Shown here one piece after another: positions 11,432-30,444 of a stretch of DNA of 64,000 bases (within the stretch, counting starts at the first letter, position 1; each line of letters opens with the position of its first letter). The notes under the pieces are model-generated. The model was not told the origin of the DNA. It searched no databases and saw nothing but the letters and a program-made list of their open reading frames with translations. This DNA comes from Linyphia triangularis. Its lineage: Eukaryota; Arthropoda; Arachnida; Araneae; Linyphiidae. The DNA lies in NCBI GenBank assembly GCA_963978545.1, contig OZ021725.1:92660305-92724304 (forward strand), read 5' to 3'. The translations under genes were made by a program, and so were the position numbers.

Positions 11432-11992
11432 TATTAAATAATTAGTAGTTTAAAAAACTAAAAAACACGCTTTAATAGAAAAGTGAACTAAAAAGTAGAA
11501 AATAATTTTAAATAAGTTTAAAAAAAGAATAGAGTGATTAACAAGACATATTTATTTTATCGTAAAAAAGCGTGGGGGGCTTGATGTCAATTGTTGTAAA
11601 TAATTAATGACAGATATTGGTAAAAGTAGAGCCATTATGAAAATATCGTAAAAAGCACCCCACGCTTTTTTACGATAAAATAAATATTTCTTGTTAATCA
11701 CTCTATTCTTATTTCAAACTTATTTAAAATTATTTTCTACTTTTTAGTTCACTTTTCTATTAAAGCGTGTTTTTTAGTTTTTTAAACTATTAATTATTTT
11801 CTACTTTTTAGTTCACTTTTCTATTAAAGCGTGTTTTTTAGTTTTTTAAACTATTAATTATTTTCTACTTTTTAGTTCACTTTTCTATTAAAGCGTGTTT
11901 TTTAGTTTTTTAAACTATTAATTATTTTCTACTTTTTAGTTCACTTTTCTATTAAAGCGTGTTTTTTAGTTTTTTAAACTAATAATTATTTT
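11432..11992. repeat. Hairpin with a 64-bp unit amplified four times in one arm
   Basis: The arms 11432-11577 and 11658-11800 are inverted and appear about 95% identical around an 80-base spacer. Both inner ends carry the GCGTGGGG/CCCCACGC stretch. The outer part of the right arm (TAAAGCGTGTTTTTTAGTTT) recurs at 11761, 11825, 11889 and 11953, an exact 64-base period. The left arm has that unit only once. Foldback transposons often have tandem-repeat arms like this. Confidence 0.85.
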
Positions 11993-12289
11993 TTCTGTAA
12001 ACTTTAAAATTTTTTTAGTTAATTTTTTTTAATTAAGTGTACAAAACTCTCCAGTTGTTCCTGCCAATAGTCACACGCTTGTCTCAAATTTAAGTCATGT
12101 GTATGCCTTAGTACACGCCGTATTACTTGGCACAAAACACTACCGTGTCTCTGAATATGAAAAATCACTAATCCTGAAGATCCTGGTAAGGATAATGCGA
12201 CTAAAAAAAAAAAAAAACGCTTTGTATAACCGTCGTGCCCACGACAAATCTTTCAAATGTTTGCTTTATCAATTGTCGATGATAGGTTC

Positions 12290-12560
12290 TGTGATTACTG
12301 GGATTGTAACGGGTGACAGCACACCAGGGTTCGATTCCGGAGAAGGTTGGTTGGTTGGCTGGAATTTAACGGCGCAAGGGCAACACGAGCTAATCCTTGT
12401 GATAAAGCAACAGACTTATTGAATTATTGTATTGTTATGAGTCTTTGACAAGTGTGCAAAGTTTGAATCAAATCTGATCGCTCAAAGTAGGGCAAAATCG
12501 AGCCCAAAAGAGTCGATTACAAGCAAACATACAGGTGAAACTAATAAAAGCGTGTTAATA
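12290..12560 (+). mobile_element. tRNA-derived SINE, family B
   Basis: B box GGTTCGATTCC at 12328-12338 is followed by GGTTGGTTGGTTGGCTGGAA and TTTAACGGCGC. A 3' part (AAGTTTGAATCAAATCTGATCG then ACAAGCAAACATACAGG) has the style of a LINE-derived SINE tail. A related GATTGATTGATTTGGATTTAACGACGC occurs at about 30447. Confidence 0.6.
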
Positions 12561-13259
12561 AAAACAACAAAACCAATGTCATAATGCGATTTGTGGTAAA
12601 ATTACAATTTCTTTCTAAAGGGATAAGACTTTTAATCGTCATTAAAGTTTAACAGTTTTAATTTTACATTAAGTCTTGTTCAAGTAGCTCCTGCTTTTAT
12701 GTTCAAAGTCGAAATGCCAATATCTTTTTGGCCCTCGGGGAGAGAGTTACGGTCCATAATTGAAAAGTCGTGTTCTAACTCAAAGTCGAAGTTATCGCTT
12801 TCGAACAGACCATAACTAACAGCAACCACAGGGAAACTTATTCACTCCTTTCAGCTAATCTCGATTATTGATTCTGACGTCCACGCAGACATGGGTTTCG
12901 ATTACAAGGATTCCAGATATGAAATAAAGCTGTCCCTTAACTCCTTCGTATTACTTAGAATGAGTCATTTATTAATGAAACAATTCATCTGCATTATGAT
13001 AATCACTATCGTTAATTAACCTTTTATCTAGCATAATCTATCTCAAGAAAAAACTTCATTTTAGAAAGTTTAAGTCTTTATACTTCATAGGTTAGATTTA
13101 GGGGAATAGATTCAACCGGCTTAAATGCCACCTTAACATGTTAAGATGGCATTATTGATAGTAATTAACCTTTCATTATGCTAGAGGAAAGGTTAATCAA
13201 AGGGAATTTTGGAAGAGGAAAGAATTTCAGCAATGGTCGATTAAATGGATTTATTAGTA
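12561..13259. other. Intergenic sequence, no gene recognised
   Basis: A moderately less AT-rich patch (about 12700-12930) has no long reading frame. No RNA gene or element end was recognised. Confidence 0.5.
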
Positions 13260-13719
13260 TAGTAGAATCTCGATTAACCGACCTAATTTGGACCAAAGGT
13301 AGGTCGGTTAAGCGAAAATTCCGGATAATAGAGAGTTGTAAAAAACAATAAAAAGTAAATGATTTTCGTTTATTGAATACAGGAATTTTAATGTTTTTTA
13401 TGACATAATTGTTGGAAATGAGTTTTTGTTGCAATAATCTTGATAATCTTTGTTTCGCTGCTCTATCCTGGAGTCTTTTTGAAGGCAATAGTTCAGTTTG
13501 ATCTGCATCCGAAAGTTGCTCTAACCATGTCAGTTCTTTAGAACAGCAGTCAAAAGCCTCACCATTACTTATGTCACTTTAGAGCAAGGGAAAAGATTGC
13601 GGTTTAAAAAGGAACAAATGATTTATTACGCATTTGGGAGATTTTTGATGTCGACTAAATGATTGCCGGTTAACAGAGAATTCCGGATAAAAGAAGGACG
13701 GTTAATCGAGGTTCTACTG
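13260..13719. mobile_element. pogo/Tigger-like DNA transposon, deleted (460 bp)
   Basis: The terminal inverted repeats read (T/C)AGTAGAA(T/C)CTCGATTAAC, with the right copy ending at 13719, and a TA dinucleotide flanks each side (13258-13259 and 13720-13721). This end sequence and the TA target are typical of Tc1/mariner-superfamily pogo elements. The minus strand from about 13590 to 13165 has an open stretch without stops over about 100 codons that might be a C-terminal transposase remnant. No DDE motif is visible. Confidence 0.8.
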
Positions 13720-17797
<4,078 letters not shown>

Positions 17798-18299
17798 TTG
17801 AAAAATTTAAATTATTGCTTGGTTTTAAGAAAGTTAAATAACTCGAGATTTTTGTAAGAAAGTTCGATTTACCGGACCACCACAGTCCATGAAATATTTA
17901 TGCATTCAATGCGACTCATAATAATATAAAATTACTTAAATAAAAAGTTTATTCAGATTTGCAAAAAATATTTGCAAAGGGGAAAAACGAGCAATTGGCA
18001 ATCATTTCATAGCCTATGAAAGGTATCGCAATGGTAGTTTGTATAAGGCTTTAGTATATTTATTATTATTATTATTATTTTTATTTCTCGATTTTAGGGG
18101 CTTCTCGGTGTGTGGTGAGTTTTTCCCCGATTTGCCTCAACAACAATATATTAGAATTAAGATTAATATTTTTCGAACATTTCCCCCTTTAGGTGATTCG
18201 AGGAGAGAAGAGAATTTTGAATTTGAGATTTTTTCTCTATATATATGTTACACTTTATAAGCATACCGAATTTCATGGTTATAGTTCTACTAATTTTCT

Positions 18300-18380
18300 A
18301 TCTTTAGAATAGCTATATTCTACTTTTAGAATAGCTATATTCTACTTTTAGAATAGCTATATTCTACTTTTAGAATATTG
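18300..18380 (+). repeat. 22-bp tandem repeat, about 3.5 copies
   Basis: AGAATAGCTATATTCTACTT recurs at 18306, 18328 and 18350, with a partial fourth copy at 18372. Copies are essentially identical. Each unit is itself partly palindromic (AGAATAGCTATATTCT). Confidence 0.85.
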
Positions 18381-18689
18381 ATGATAGGTGGGTGAGTGAG
18401 TCGCCAACTATGCTATTTTCATATTTGATATCCTTGACAACTAATAGAATTGGAGACTTTGAAACTTAGGATCTTACTAACATGGCTAACTGCCAGACGT
18501 AAAAAAATTTCAGATTCCAGGTGTGATGTAATGCGCCGATGGGTTCAAAATGCTGTTGAGATCCTTTCAGTAAAAGGTGTCTGGTTTTGAACTTGGCGGT
18601 TTCACTGCCATGCGAATAGATTTCTAGTTTTCCTGTAAGAAAATATGCTCTTATATTTTGGTTAAACGTCACATTTTAATAGTTTATAT

Positions 18690-19310
18690 TTATATCCCTA
18701 ATGTTAGATTTTCTATTTCATGCTAAAAAAGCATGTATTTCGTAAATTCACATTTATCATCAACGTTAAGATTTAATGACTTAATAATACTTAAATGCAT
18801 GTATTTTATAATTCATAATTTTTTTTTTATAGTTTTTTTTTAAATAGAAATTTTATTTTACTAATAAGCATGCATTTTAAAATTCATATTTATGCTCCGA
18901 CTTTTAGCAATTCAATTGTATCATGAAGATTCATTGCATTTAGTATTTCATATGTTTATTCCCTAAGGTAGACATTTTATTTTATGCTAAAAAGCATGCT
19001 TTTCATAATTAATATTTAAATCATCACAATTTAAGATTAGTTTTATACTAAAGTTCATGTATTTAACAATTCATAATTATAGTTCCATAGCGGTAGAAAT
19101 TTTATTTTTCTTAAAAACATGCCTTTTGCAATTCATATTTTTCTTGTTAGCGTTAGAAATTTTATTTTATGTTAAAAAGCATGCATTTTCTAATCCTTAT
19201 AAATACCCAAAACGTTTGAAATTTAGTTTCCTGCTAAGATGTACGACCCTCATAATTAATATTTCCATCCATAACGTTAAAATATCTTATGTTAAGAAGC
19301 ATACATATTA
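18690..19310 (+). repeat. Degenerate ~62-bp tandem array, plus orientation
   Basis: A unit of the form TTTTATTTTATGCTAAAAAG then CATGCATTTT, AATTCATATTTAT and a GTTAGAAA core recurs about ten times. GCATG-type landmarks lie near 18731, 18797, 18868, 18994, 19055, 19117, 19179 and 19297. Spacing is 56-71 bases. The same unit appears reversed at 21540-21860. Confidence 0.7.
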
Positions 19311-21242
19311 TATGCAATAAAACAGATAATTAAATTTAAATAATACAGTATACGCTTCATTTCAGAAAACGAAACAATGTAATATATTTCAAGGTCGTAG
19401 TTATCTTTTTCTAAATTCGCAAAACAAACCTTCACTAATCTCACCTACTGACACACAAGCACAAAAACAAAAGCTCCCCCACAACAGAAAATAACATGTT
19501 TTTGTTGAATCAAGATCGTGTAACAACTCGATCCAAAATCGATTCTAATCATAACGGTTCATCCACTCTTATTTGCACTTGAACTCACGAAAATAAAATC
19601 GATTCATTTGGACAAAAGAACCATGAAATCGCTTTCCAATTCGTGACCAGATGGTAGCGAATCTTCCTCCTCTCGTACCTGGCGGTACCGGGGTAGAGGG
19701 GGAGGGGAAACGTCTAGTTCGTTTCTCGGCAGACAGCTTTGGGATAAAAAAAATCGACTGGTGAATCGGGTAAATAAATCGATTCCGGACTTATTCAATG
19801 TCACTCGAAGGCCGCAAGGTTCGATTTGTGTGCGATTGTATTCTTAGCGTAGTTCGGTTTGTTAGAATACCTATTAGAGATATTGATGTGTTGTTTGTTT
19901 TATTGAATTATTCATGGAGGATGTTTTGCAATATCATTTTGATTATTGATTTATTGCAATATCATAGAGATTAATCAGAAAGATGTAAGTATTTTATTTT
20001 GACGCATGTACGTGCTTTTTCTGTACCGACATTACTTTTTATTACATTCAACGTATTACATTCAAATGCAATAAAATAGTATTAAGAGTTGCATCAAGTC
20101 ACCTATACAGGGTGTCTGAAAGAAATATACGTGATTTGTTGTACCAAACAAAAAGTTAAAAAAGAAAATATATAAGAAAAATGTAAAATTAGATAGCAGA
20201 CTCACAACGTTTTTAGAAGGAAAAAAAAAATCTATGTACTTCCCAAACTTCGCGACTTGGTGGTATTTATATCCTCGTATGTGAACTTTGGCGAAAAGTC
20301 CAGAGCAAACGATTTGACCATCTACATAAGTAGGAAAAACATGTTGAAATTTCTAGATTCATTCGGAAATTTCCAACTTTTTCAAGCCTCTATTAACACT
20401 TTTAACAAATAAATTTAATAAAATAGAACGCCACAGTATAATGAATCATTTGAAGAGATTCTGCACTATATTGTCACCATGATTTTGTACAAGGGTTATG
20501 TGTATCCTTCTATATGTTCAAGGTCAATTTTCGGAGCCAAATTTAGAAATTGGCCATTTTTGTCGTCATTCGTAACTTAGAAAGATTTCTATAGTGTAAT
20601 TAAAAGTTTTTCGATGTTCCGCACTTCTATTCTTTCTTTGGTTTGACTCAGTGCTCACAAATCTTTATATATCATCGCAATACACACAATATAAAATTTT
20701 TCATTAACCTAAATCTTTAATGCATACACACCATACACCATCAGAAGGGATCATAAAAGTATAAAACTGATTTATTCGATCGCTTAATTTTCATGTGCAG
20801 TGCCATTTAATGGCGTGATGATACCATCCCCGCTGTTCTTCAAACCATTAAGAGCCATAAAAGAGAGGATACAATTGAATAATAGCATCGCTAAAAGGTG
20901 TTTGGATGCGTCCTCGTGTTAACTTTTTTGGTGTATAAATCTTGCCAAATGGTACAATTTAGTCAATTCCCGCCATCGTGAAGGTTGTGCTTCTGAAAAT
21001 ATTTTTTTTTCATAGAGGTGTAATATCTTTTTGTTAATTCTTTTTTTGTCTTGGCGGGTGTTAGACTTGGCGACGTTTTACGACAAAATGAGTTAATTTT
21101 CGTCAGTTCTTTTCAGATTCTTTTGTATTGTGATCTGCTTCTTTATTTATAGAGAGGGCTATTTTATTTGAAATTGTGACCTACTTTTGCCTAGACTAAA
21201 TGCTATCTCAATGAGGATAAAGGTAGATTTCTTTATCAAGGC
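19311..21242. other. Sequence between the two inverted arrays, no gene recognised
   Basis: Includes a GC-richer island (about 19480-19870) with no supportable frame and a TATACAGGGTGT motif (20104-20115). A copy of the palindrome-family end (TATAGTGTAATTAAAAGTTT, near 20592-20611) follows a GGCCATTTTTGTCG phrase. No transposase or cellular gene is visible. Confidence 0.5.
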
Positions 21243-21426
<184 letters not shown>

Positions 21427-21539
21427 TTTTTTTTCGTTTTGGCTATAGTTTCATTAAATTGAAACTCTTACAGAGGTTTAGAGAAAATAAAATTTCTAAT
21501 ATCCATTTCTAATACTGTATTATTTAAAATCGAATTACC

Positions 21540-21860
21540 TGTTTTATAATATGTAATATGCAAGCTTCTTATCATAAGATTTTAACGTTATGGATAGAAG
21601 TAATAGTTACGAAGTGCATACTTTTTAGCAGACAATTACATTTCTAACTTTAGGGATAAGGATTCTGGAACATATATAACGTTTATAACGTTAACGTCAT
21701 TTCTAATGTTAGGGAAATAAGGATTATCGCATACATACTTTTTAACATAAAATAAAAATTTTAACGGTACGAATATAAATATAAATTGAAAAAACCTGCT
21801 TTTTTAAATTTCTACCGTTATGGAAAAAACAACAACTTATGAATTGTGAAACACGTGTAG
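21540..21860 (-). repeat. Degenerate ~62-bp tandem array, minus orientation
   Basis: Reads as the reverse complement of the array at 18690-19310: CTAACTTTAGG or TACCGTTATGG, then ATACTTTTTAGCA/ATACTTTTTAACATAAAATA. About five diverged copies are present. It lies 2.2 kb from its inverted partner. Confidence 0.55.
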
Positions 21861-22827
21861 TTATTGTATCATATATCTGAGATATATAATTCAATGCTTC
21901 CTCAACGTGCTTAAACTGCGATCTTCTATTTTTTATTGAGCTTCCATCAACAGTATACTATTAGAACTAAAATAAACAAAAGATAAAACAAATGATAAAT
22001 ATAGCAAAAACTAAAACAAATAAATAACAAATGATAAATAGCACAATGAAAATAAATAACAAAATTATAAATAAACTATTTTTCAGAAGCAGAGGTTTTA
22101 GTTTTTAATTTGGTACATCATTTATCCATTTTGGTTGCTGTATAAATAGGGACAAAAAGAAATCCGTCCAGAAATAATATCTTAGATACGCTTATATTAA
22201 GGAATGGAATTTTAATTTGTTTCAAGTACACTCAATGTTGTTCCCTAAAACTTGTTACGAACTCTACTACAACACCACAGTTCATTCATTATAATCTAAA
22301 TACAAATTCGGATGCACTAAAATCCGTTACAACGGAGTCATCCAAGGCCGCCGCTTGATTGAGAATTAATTGAATGATACACAGCAATCTCTGTTCAATG
22401 TTTGCGGCGTAACAGCCATCGCAGTGGAAATCCTTCTAGCTTAATTTTCTTATAAATCCAATTTGCAGTTGATTAACCTTGTAGCTTCATCACGGCCACG
22501 TTGACTATCAGGTTAGAGAATCCAATCAAATTAATCCCCTGTTCAAGAGTACAAAGACCTTAACCCAATTGGATCTCTTCCAGAGGAACACGAGTATGAT
22601 AGGATGAATGCTGACCAATAAAAGCGGATTTCTGTAGTCAATGTCCAATGACATGGGAACTTAGACAATGGACGGTAAATTAGTAAAGATAAAAATTGAC
22701 CTTCGAAGAAAATTTGAAGATGAAAATTAGTTCTTCATAGGAATGCTTTCTTTAAGGATTTGTTACTCTGTGTTTAGTTGATTTGTACGCTTAATGACCC
22801 GTTTTTATGTACAATAACGGGCAATCA
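21861..22827. other. Intergenic sequence with a GC-richer island
   Basis: From about 22320 to 22620 base composition rises, with homeobox-type AATTAATTG text and a GCCGCCGCTTG stretch but no long frame. It could be a conserved regulatory element or a UTR exon. This cannot be decided here. Confidence 0.4.
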
Positions 22828-22950
22828 GGCCAATATCTACAACTTTAAGTGTATTTCGAACCACAACAAACATCCATGTCTAATACAGGATTCGAACCTT
22901 GTACCTTCAGCACAAGAGGCCAGAACGCTAACCACACAGCCATCAGGGAC
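22828..22950 (-). mobile_element. tRNA-derived SINE, family A (minus strand)
   Basis: On the minus strand, TGATGGCTGTGTGGTTAGCG serves as A box (around 22941-22927), followed by B box GGTTCGAATCC (22898-22888) and GACATGGATGTTTGTTGTGG. It aligns well with the copy at 7145-7320. A G14 run (22952-22965) abuts its 5' end. Confidence 0.7.
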
Positions 22951-22965
22951 AGGGGGGGGGGGGGG

Positions 22966-23343
22966 CAATAAGCTTTAAAATAGAGTAAGAGCTTTTGTGG
23001 GTTTAAAATAAGGAAAAGCGGACAATTAAGAGACAATTAACATATAGAAATTACCACTGTGTCTACCACTGTTAGAGGCATCATTTCATTCAGGTCGACA
23101 GATTTCAACTCGTCAGAAATCAGTAACTATTTTCAAATCCCGTTTTGGGGGAAATTTATTCAAGAATTCTGTTAGTCAAAAAGTTATGTTATTTTCCTTA
23201 AATTGTTGCACAATTAGCCATTTGTAAAACTATATTTTATTCGAATTTCTCTTTGTTAATACTTTCGAATTCGATACGGATTCTGCGCCAAGAATTGTTT
23301 ACATAAAATTGCTTCAAATTATGGCAACCAAAGGCAGTTCACT

Positions 23344-23382
<39 letters not shown>

Positions 23383-23517
23383 GCTATTTATTGGCGAAAA
23401 TCACCTTAGCGCAGAATCTGTTCCGTACTTGGAATTTTAACCTTTATTTTATTTGAGAGTCTATTATCAAGTTTTTCTTATTCATACTTGAAAGAATAAG
23501 ACAAATCTGCTACATAT
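22966..23517. other. Intergenic sequence, possible short MITE
   Basis: GGATTCTGCGCCAAG (about 23278-23292) is matched in inverse by CTTAGCGCAGAATCTG (about 23404-23419), with TACGG-type text outside each. This suggests a MITE of about 165 bp around an A28 run (23352-23379). No target duplication was found. Confidence 0.35.
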
Positions 23518-23986
23518 TGTTATGAATTTTTTTTCCACTGAGGCAATGATGGCACAGTTTTCACGGTTTAAAAGTATTTATTCTCTCTTCAGAAAACTCA
23601 CAAAATTTATTCACAGGCAACAGTTTAATTACTCTCAAGCTTCAACACAAGCTTCAACAAAAATAACTTCGAATTCAGCGATTATACAAGCTCACTCCAA
23701 TAGGTAAACAAAGCGATCAGCTTTCAACGAAGTCCGAAGTCAATCTGAAAACTTTCCCGTTCTCCAGTCCTTTATATACAAGCGCGTGAGACATTCTCGA
23801 AATTTCCAGCCAATTCATCGGAAAAGAAATATCTCGAAACTTCTCGATTGCTTTAGGTGTTGCCACCTTTTTCTAACTTGTATAATCGCTATTAATTAAT
23901 AAATAAAATAAGATAAAAATAAATTACAATAGAATTTTGAAATAATACGTCACTATTTACAATATATACAGACAATTTGTGCAACA
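23518..23986 (-). mobile_element. Solo LTR, Ty3/Gypsy-like, 469 bp
   Basis: The unit begins TGTTATG and ends GCAACA, giving TGTT/AACA inverted ends. A 4-bp direct repeat ATAT flanks both sides (23514-23517 and 23987-23990). On the minus strand there is a TATATAAAG promoter box around 23778-23770, then about 250 bases of R-U5 containing AATAAA twice before the CATAACA end. No primer-binding site, gag or pol is next to it. A recombined single LTR is the best reading, and the superfamily is inferred from the TSD length and ends. Confidence 0.8.
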
Positions 23987-23990
23987 ATAT

Positions 23991-25463
23991 TGTGGGATAT
24001 TCCACGTTTTTGATGAAAAGCATCGATATAACCTAGTGCATTTTATATTAACCCAACTTGAATGCTCTAGTATCACACTACACCACTCGATGACCATACG
24101 ATAGAGCAGTAAAATTGCTATATACCCAGAAAGCAGTATAACGTTAACACATTGACGGCCCGATCCAAAAATCCGTTGATCCCCGAACATTTATCAATTT
24201 ATTTTTTCACTTTTTTTATTACCTTTGGCATCAAGTCCAAGGGTATTGTTTTCAATTGGTCAAAAGTGTGGTCCGGTGTCCGTCCCCACTTAATAAATGT
24301 TCAGGCATGCGCAGGAAAGGTAATGTTTGCGCATGCGCATACTCCGCCTGCTTGTATAAAAAGAAGTGTATGCTGATGTTGTTCAGTTTTAATAATGTAT
24401 CGATGTTTAATAAAACTCAAATAAATGAATTAAATTTTTTTAATGGGCTTGAATTTAAGGTTCAGAATAAACTGTACATCAGCCCATTATTACATCAGCC
24501 AAGCATTACAAAGTTTTAAATATAAAACTAATTTTGATACTTGGTTTTCAAAATTGTTCATTTCATAAATTTTGATCAAATTGATGCATGAAGCTGAAAG
24601 TAAATAACGCTTTGATTGTACTTTATTTTTGGTAATACATAAACAACCTTAATAAGTAAACAAATAACAAATAAATTTAGGTACAAATTAAAAACATTTA
24701 ATAATGTATAAGTTTACACAATAGTTTCAGAAGTTTAAATGTTATCCTTTTGTGAAATCTTCGTAGCCACGTGTAAATAAAATAGTTTTGTAGTGTGAAA
24801 CTATGCAATTTTACTAAATTAAGAATCATTTCAAAATTAAAAAGTAAATACAGCCTCAAATACTTTCTTCGTTATAACGAGCATCAATTATGACATTGGA
24901 GTTAATATTACACGACTTGTTTCTTATACTTATTTTACTTGTTCTTTGTACTTATTTAAACTTATTCCTTAGCACCTACAACTCTTTAATTTGTTTGAAA
25001 AAGGCTTTCATTGAAACTATATAAAAAATGAAGTAAATTTAACCGAGACATTAATTTTAAACTTTCCACAGTTTGAATAGTATGAAGGAAAATAAATTTT
25101 AATGTCTTAGCTTCATGATCACTTCACAATATTGAAACCCTTTTAGTTATAATTTTCTTAATAGTTTTCAATGATATTAAAAGGTAGGAAAATATTTTGA
25201 AATGAAACAGATTTAAAACTTATAGAATGCATTTCTATAAATGTCAGATTATTGTCAAGGACTTTTAATTTATTCAACAAAATATTAGTGTTTGGATTCA
25301 GATTAATTTATGTTGAGGCGTGTCAACTTATTAAAATTATAATTATGTATTTTCATGCGAAGGGAATTTTAATGTCTAGTTAATACTAATTTAGCTTTGA
25401 ATTGAATTGGCAATAGACAAGTGCTTTTTATAAATTAAGATGTTTTATTTAAATTTACAGTAG
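23991..25463. other. Intergenic sequence between two solo LTRs
   Basis: Around 24145-24420 the composition is less AT-rich. A GCGCATGCGCAT palindrome, a TATAAAA box (about 24354) and AATAAA (about 24409) together look promoter/LTR-like, but no LTR ends with a target duplication could be paired. The rest is AT-rich with no gene. Confidence 0.4.
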
Positions 25464-26384
25464 TGTTGAGTAGCTACAATAGCTCTCTGGCTGTAATGTA
25501 AGTGATCAATAATTAAACTCATAAAGAAGTACACACTGAATCAATGCTAGTGGTTAATATAAGGATATTTATTACACTTAATATATTTACAAGATTCTGG
25601 TTATGCAAATTAATATACTGTAACAATTTAATACCATTTCTACTATGATGATCTTAACTAACAAATTATTGGAATTCGAATTAGCAATGATAACTTTAAG
25701 TTAAGTTACAATTAACCATTCTAGAACTAGAATTTAATAAGGTACTATTTAGTCAAATGTTATTATCGCGGATTGACTGTGAGGAGTAATATAAGTGAGA
25801 ACGCTTACCACTTATTTGTCTACCCATGGCTCTGATCCCCTCCGATCCGGCACTGTCTCAAGGGGTATAATCCAATGGCACTAACATCTGAGAACCCACA
25901 CTCCTGATCTCTGGTATCTGATAACTAAAAACTCAACTCCGAATGATGTCCCCAGAATGATTCCTTATATTTATATACATCGCTTGTTTGCGAGTTAAGA
26001 ATTTTTACAATAATATTTGTCTCGTTCCATACCACCTGGAATCTGTAGCTTAGTCGAACAATCCCTGTTCCCATCGTTTCCCACGGGTTCTATCGGTCAA
26101 CAACAACATGTTTTCGTAAGAAATGCTATTTTTTCTGCATCTGGGAATTTAATAAAATGTGGTAAACTTTATTATGATCCATATTTTCGTGGGACCCTTA
26201 TTCACTGACCCCACCTGACAATACGATCTGAAAATATCCCCATTCCTTCCCACCGATAACAATACCCTTTTTATGAATACAAATTCACGATGCAAGTTTC
26301 CCCTGACTGGAATCCTTACCTGCTGTTGATGTTTGTTGGAGGACTGTTGAGTTGTTTACCAAAACGAAATAGAACTCTCCAACA
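25464..26384 (-). mobile_element. Solo LTR, Ty3/Gypsy-like, 921 bp
   Basis: Starts TGTTGAG and ends CTCCAACA (TGTTG/CAACA inverted ends). The 4-bp direct repeat GTAG lies on both sides (25460-25463 and 26385-26388). On the minus strand a TATAAATA box lies at 25975-25968, about 410 bases into the unit, and an AATAAA is present near its 3' end. The GC-richer stretch 25800-26280 belongs to U3 and the start of R. No internal retroviral region accompanies it. It is unrelated in sequence to the neighbouring 469-bp LTR. Confidence 0.8.
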
Positions 26385-26574
26385 GTAGTATATCAGTAGT
26401 AACTTTTAAAAATATGCTCTGTTTAAGACTTTAAGGTTATATTTCATTGATTATGTGTTAAATTAAAAATCCTTTTAAAAACAGCTTTATTCTCTTTATT
26501 TTGAATAATATTGCTGAATTAAACATCTTTCGTATTGTCCAAAATACATAATTAAATAACGTTTCTTCTTTTAT

Positions 26575-27195
26575 CAGGGCCTATGGGGACTAAGGCACCT
26601 CTGCTTTTCAGGCATTTTGTACCAACCCCATATCCCGTACAGATCGGAAGTGGGCAGAACTGAACAAGATGTTAGCACACACTCGCTCGTGAGGCGGAGG
26701 ACGCTAGTCTACCTATAACAACCGAAGAGTTCATTTCTACCTCATTTCGGGAGCTACCCGGTATTTGGCAACACTATACCAAGCAGAAGACTTGGCTATG
26801 CCACCCCTAGAGGACTTTGCGACTTGGAGGACTTTGCGACCAGGACTGATTTAACTTGCCACCATTAGCTAACATGGTGGTCTTAAGTCGGTCCCAGGTC
26901 CTAAACTCGCCAACATCAGGATTGTGGTTGGTTGTTTTCAAATTATCTGGCACCGTCAGCAACACGAGGGCTATATTGCGCCGAAACATTCGTCATTAGA
27001 CAAGCCAACATACATTTACAAACACCCATGCCAAACACGGGACTCGAACCCGCAACCTCGCGGTCTAGAAGCCAGCACACTAACCACTATACCGTTTGAT
27101 CGGCTCATCAGGATTGTGAGCACAAGTCAGGATCGAACTCACAACCTCCCGGTTGCGAGAACAACGCCCTCTCCTGACTAGGCTACGCAGCCCAA
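26575..27195 (-). mobile_element. Composite SINE with two tRNA-like heads
   Basis: On the minus strand a first tRNA-like unit (27195 to about 27120, B box GAGTTCGATCC at 27140-27130) is followed by a second (27113 to about 27025). The second has A box GGTATAGTGGTTA at 27093-27081 and B box GGTTCGAGTC at 27050-27041. It continues GGCATGGGTGTTTGTA as in family A, then a body of about 450 bases ending GGGGACTAAGGCACC-region text near 26590. The unit is clearly GC-richer than its surroundings. The second head has a partly pairing acceptor stem but is not a functional-looking tRNA. Confidence 0.65.
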
Positions 27196-30440
<3,245 letters not shown>

Positions 30441-30444
30441 TACG

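Noticed and set aside
24144..24160. piggyBac-type end (TTAACACATTGACGGCC)
   Set aside because: No inverted partner with TTAA was found within reach.
24353..24500. Third LTR from a TATAAAA box and AATAAA
   Set aside because: TG..CA ends with a matching short duplication could not be established.
27025..27113. Functional tRNA gene on the minus strand
   Set aside because: The acceptor stem has mismatches, the anticodon stem pairs poorly and the unit continues into SINE body sequence.
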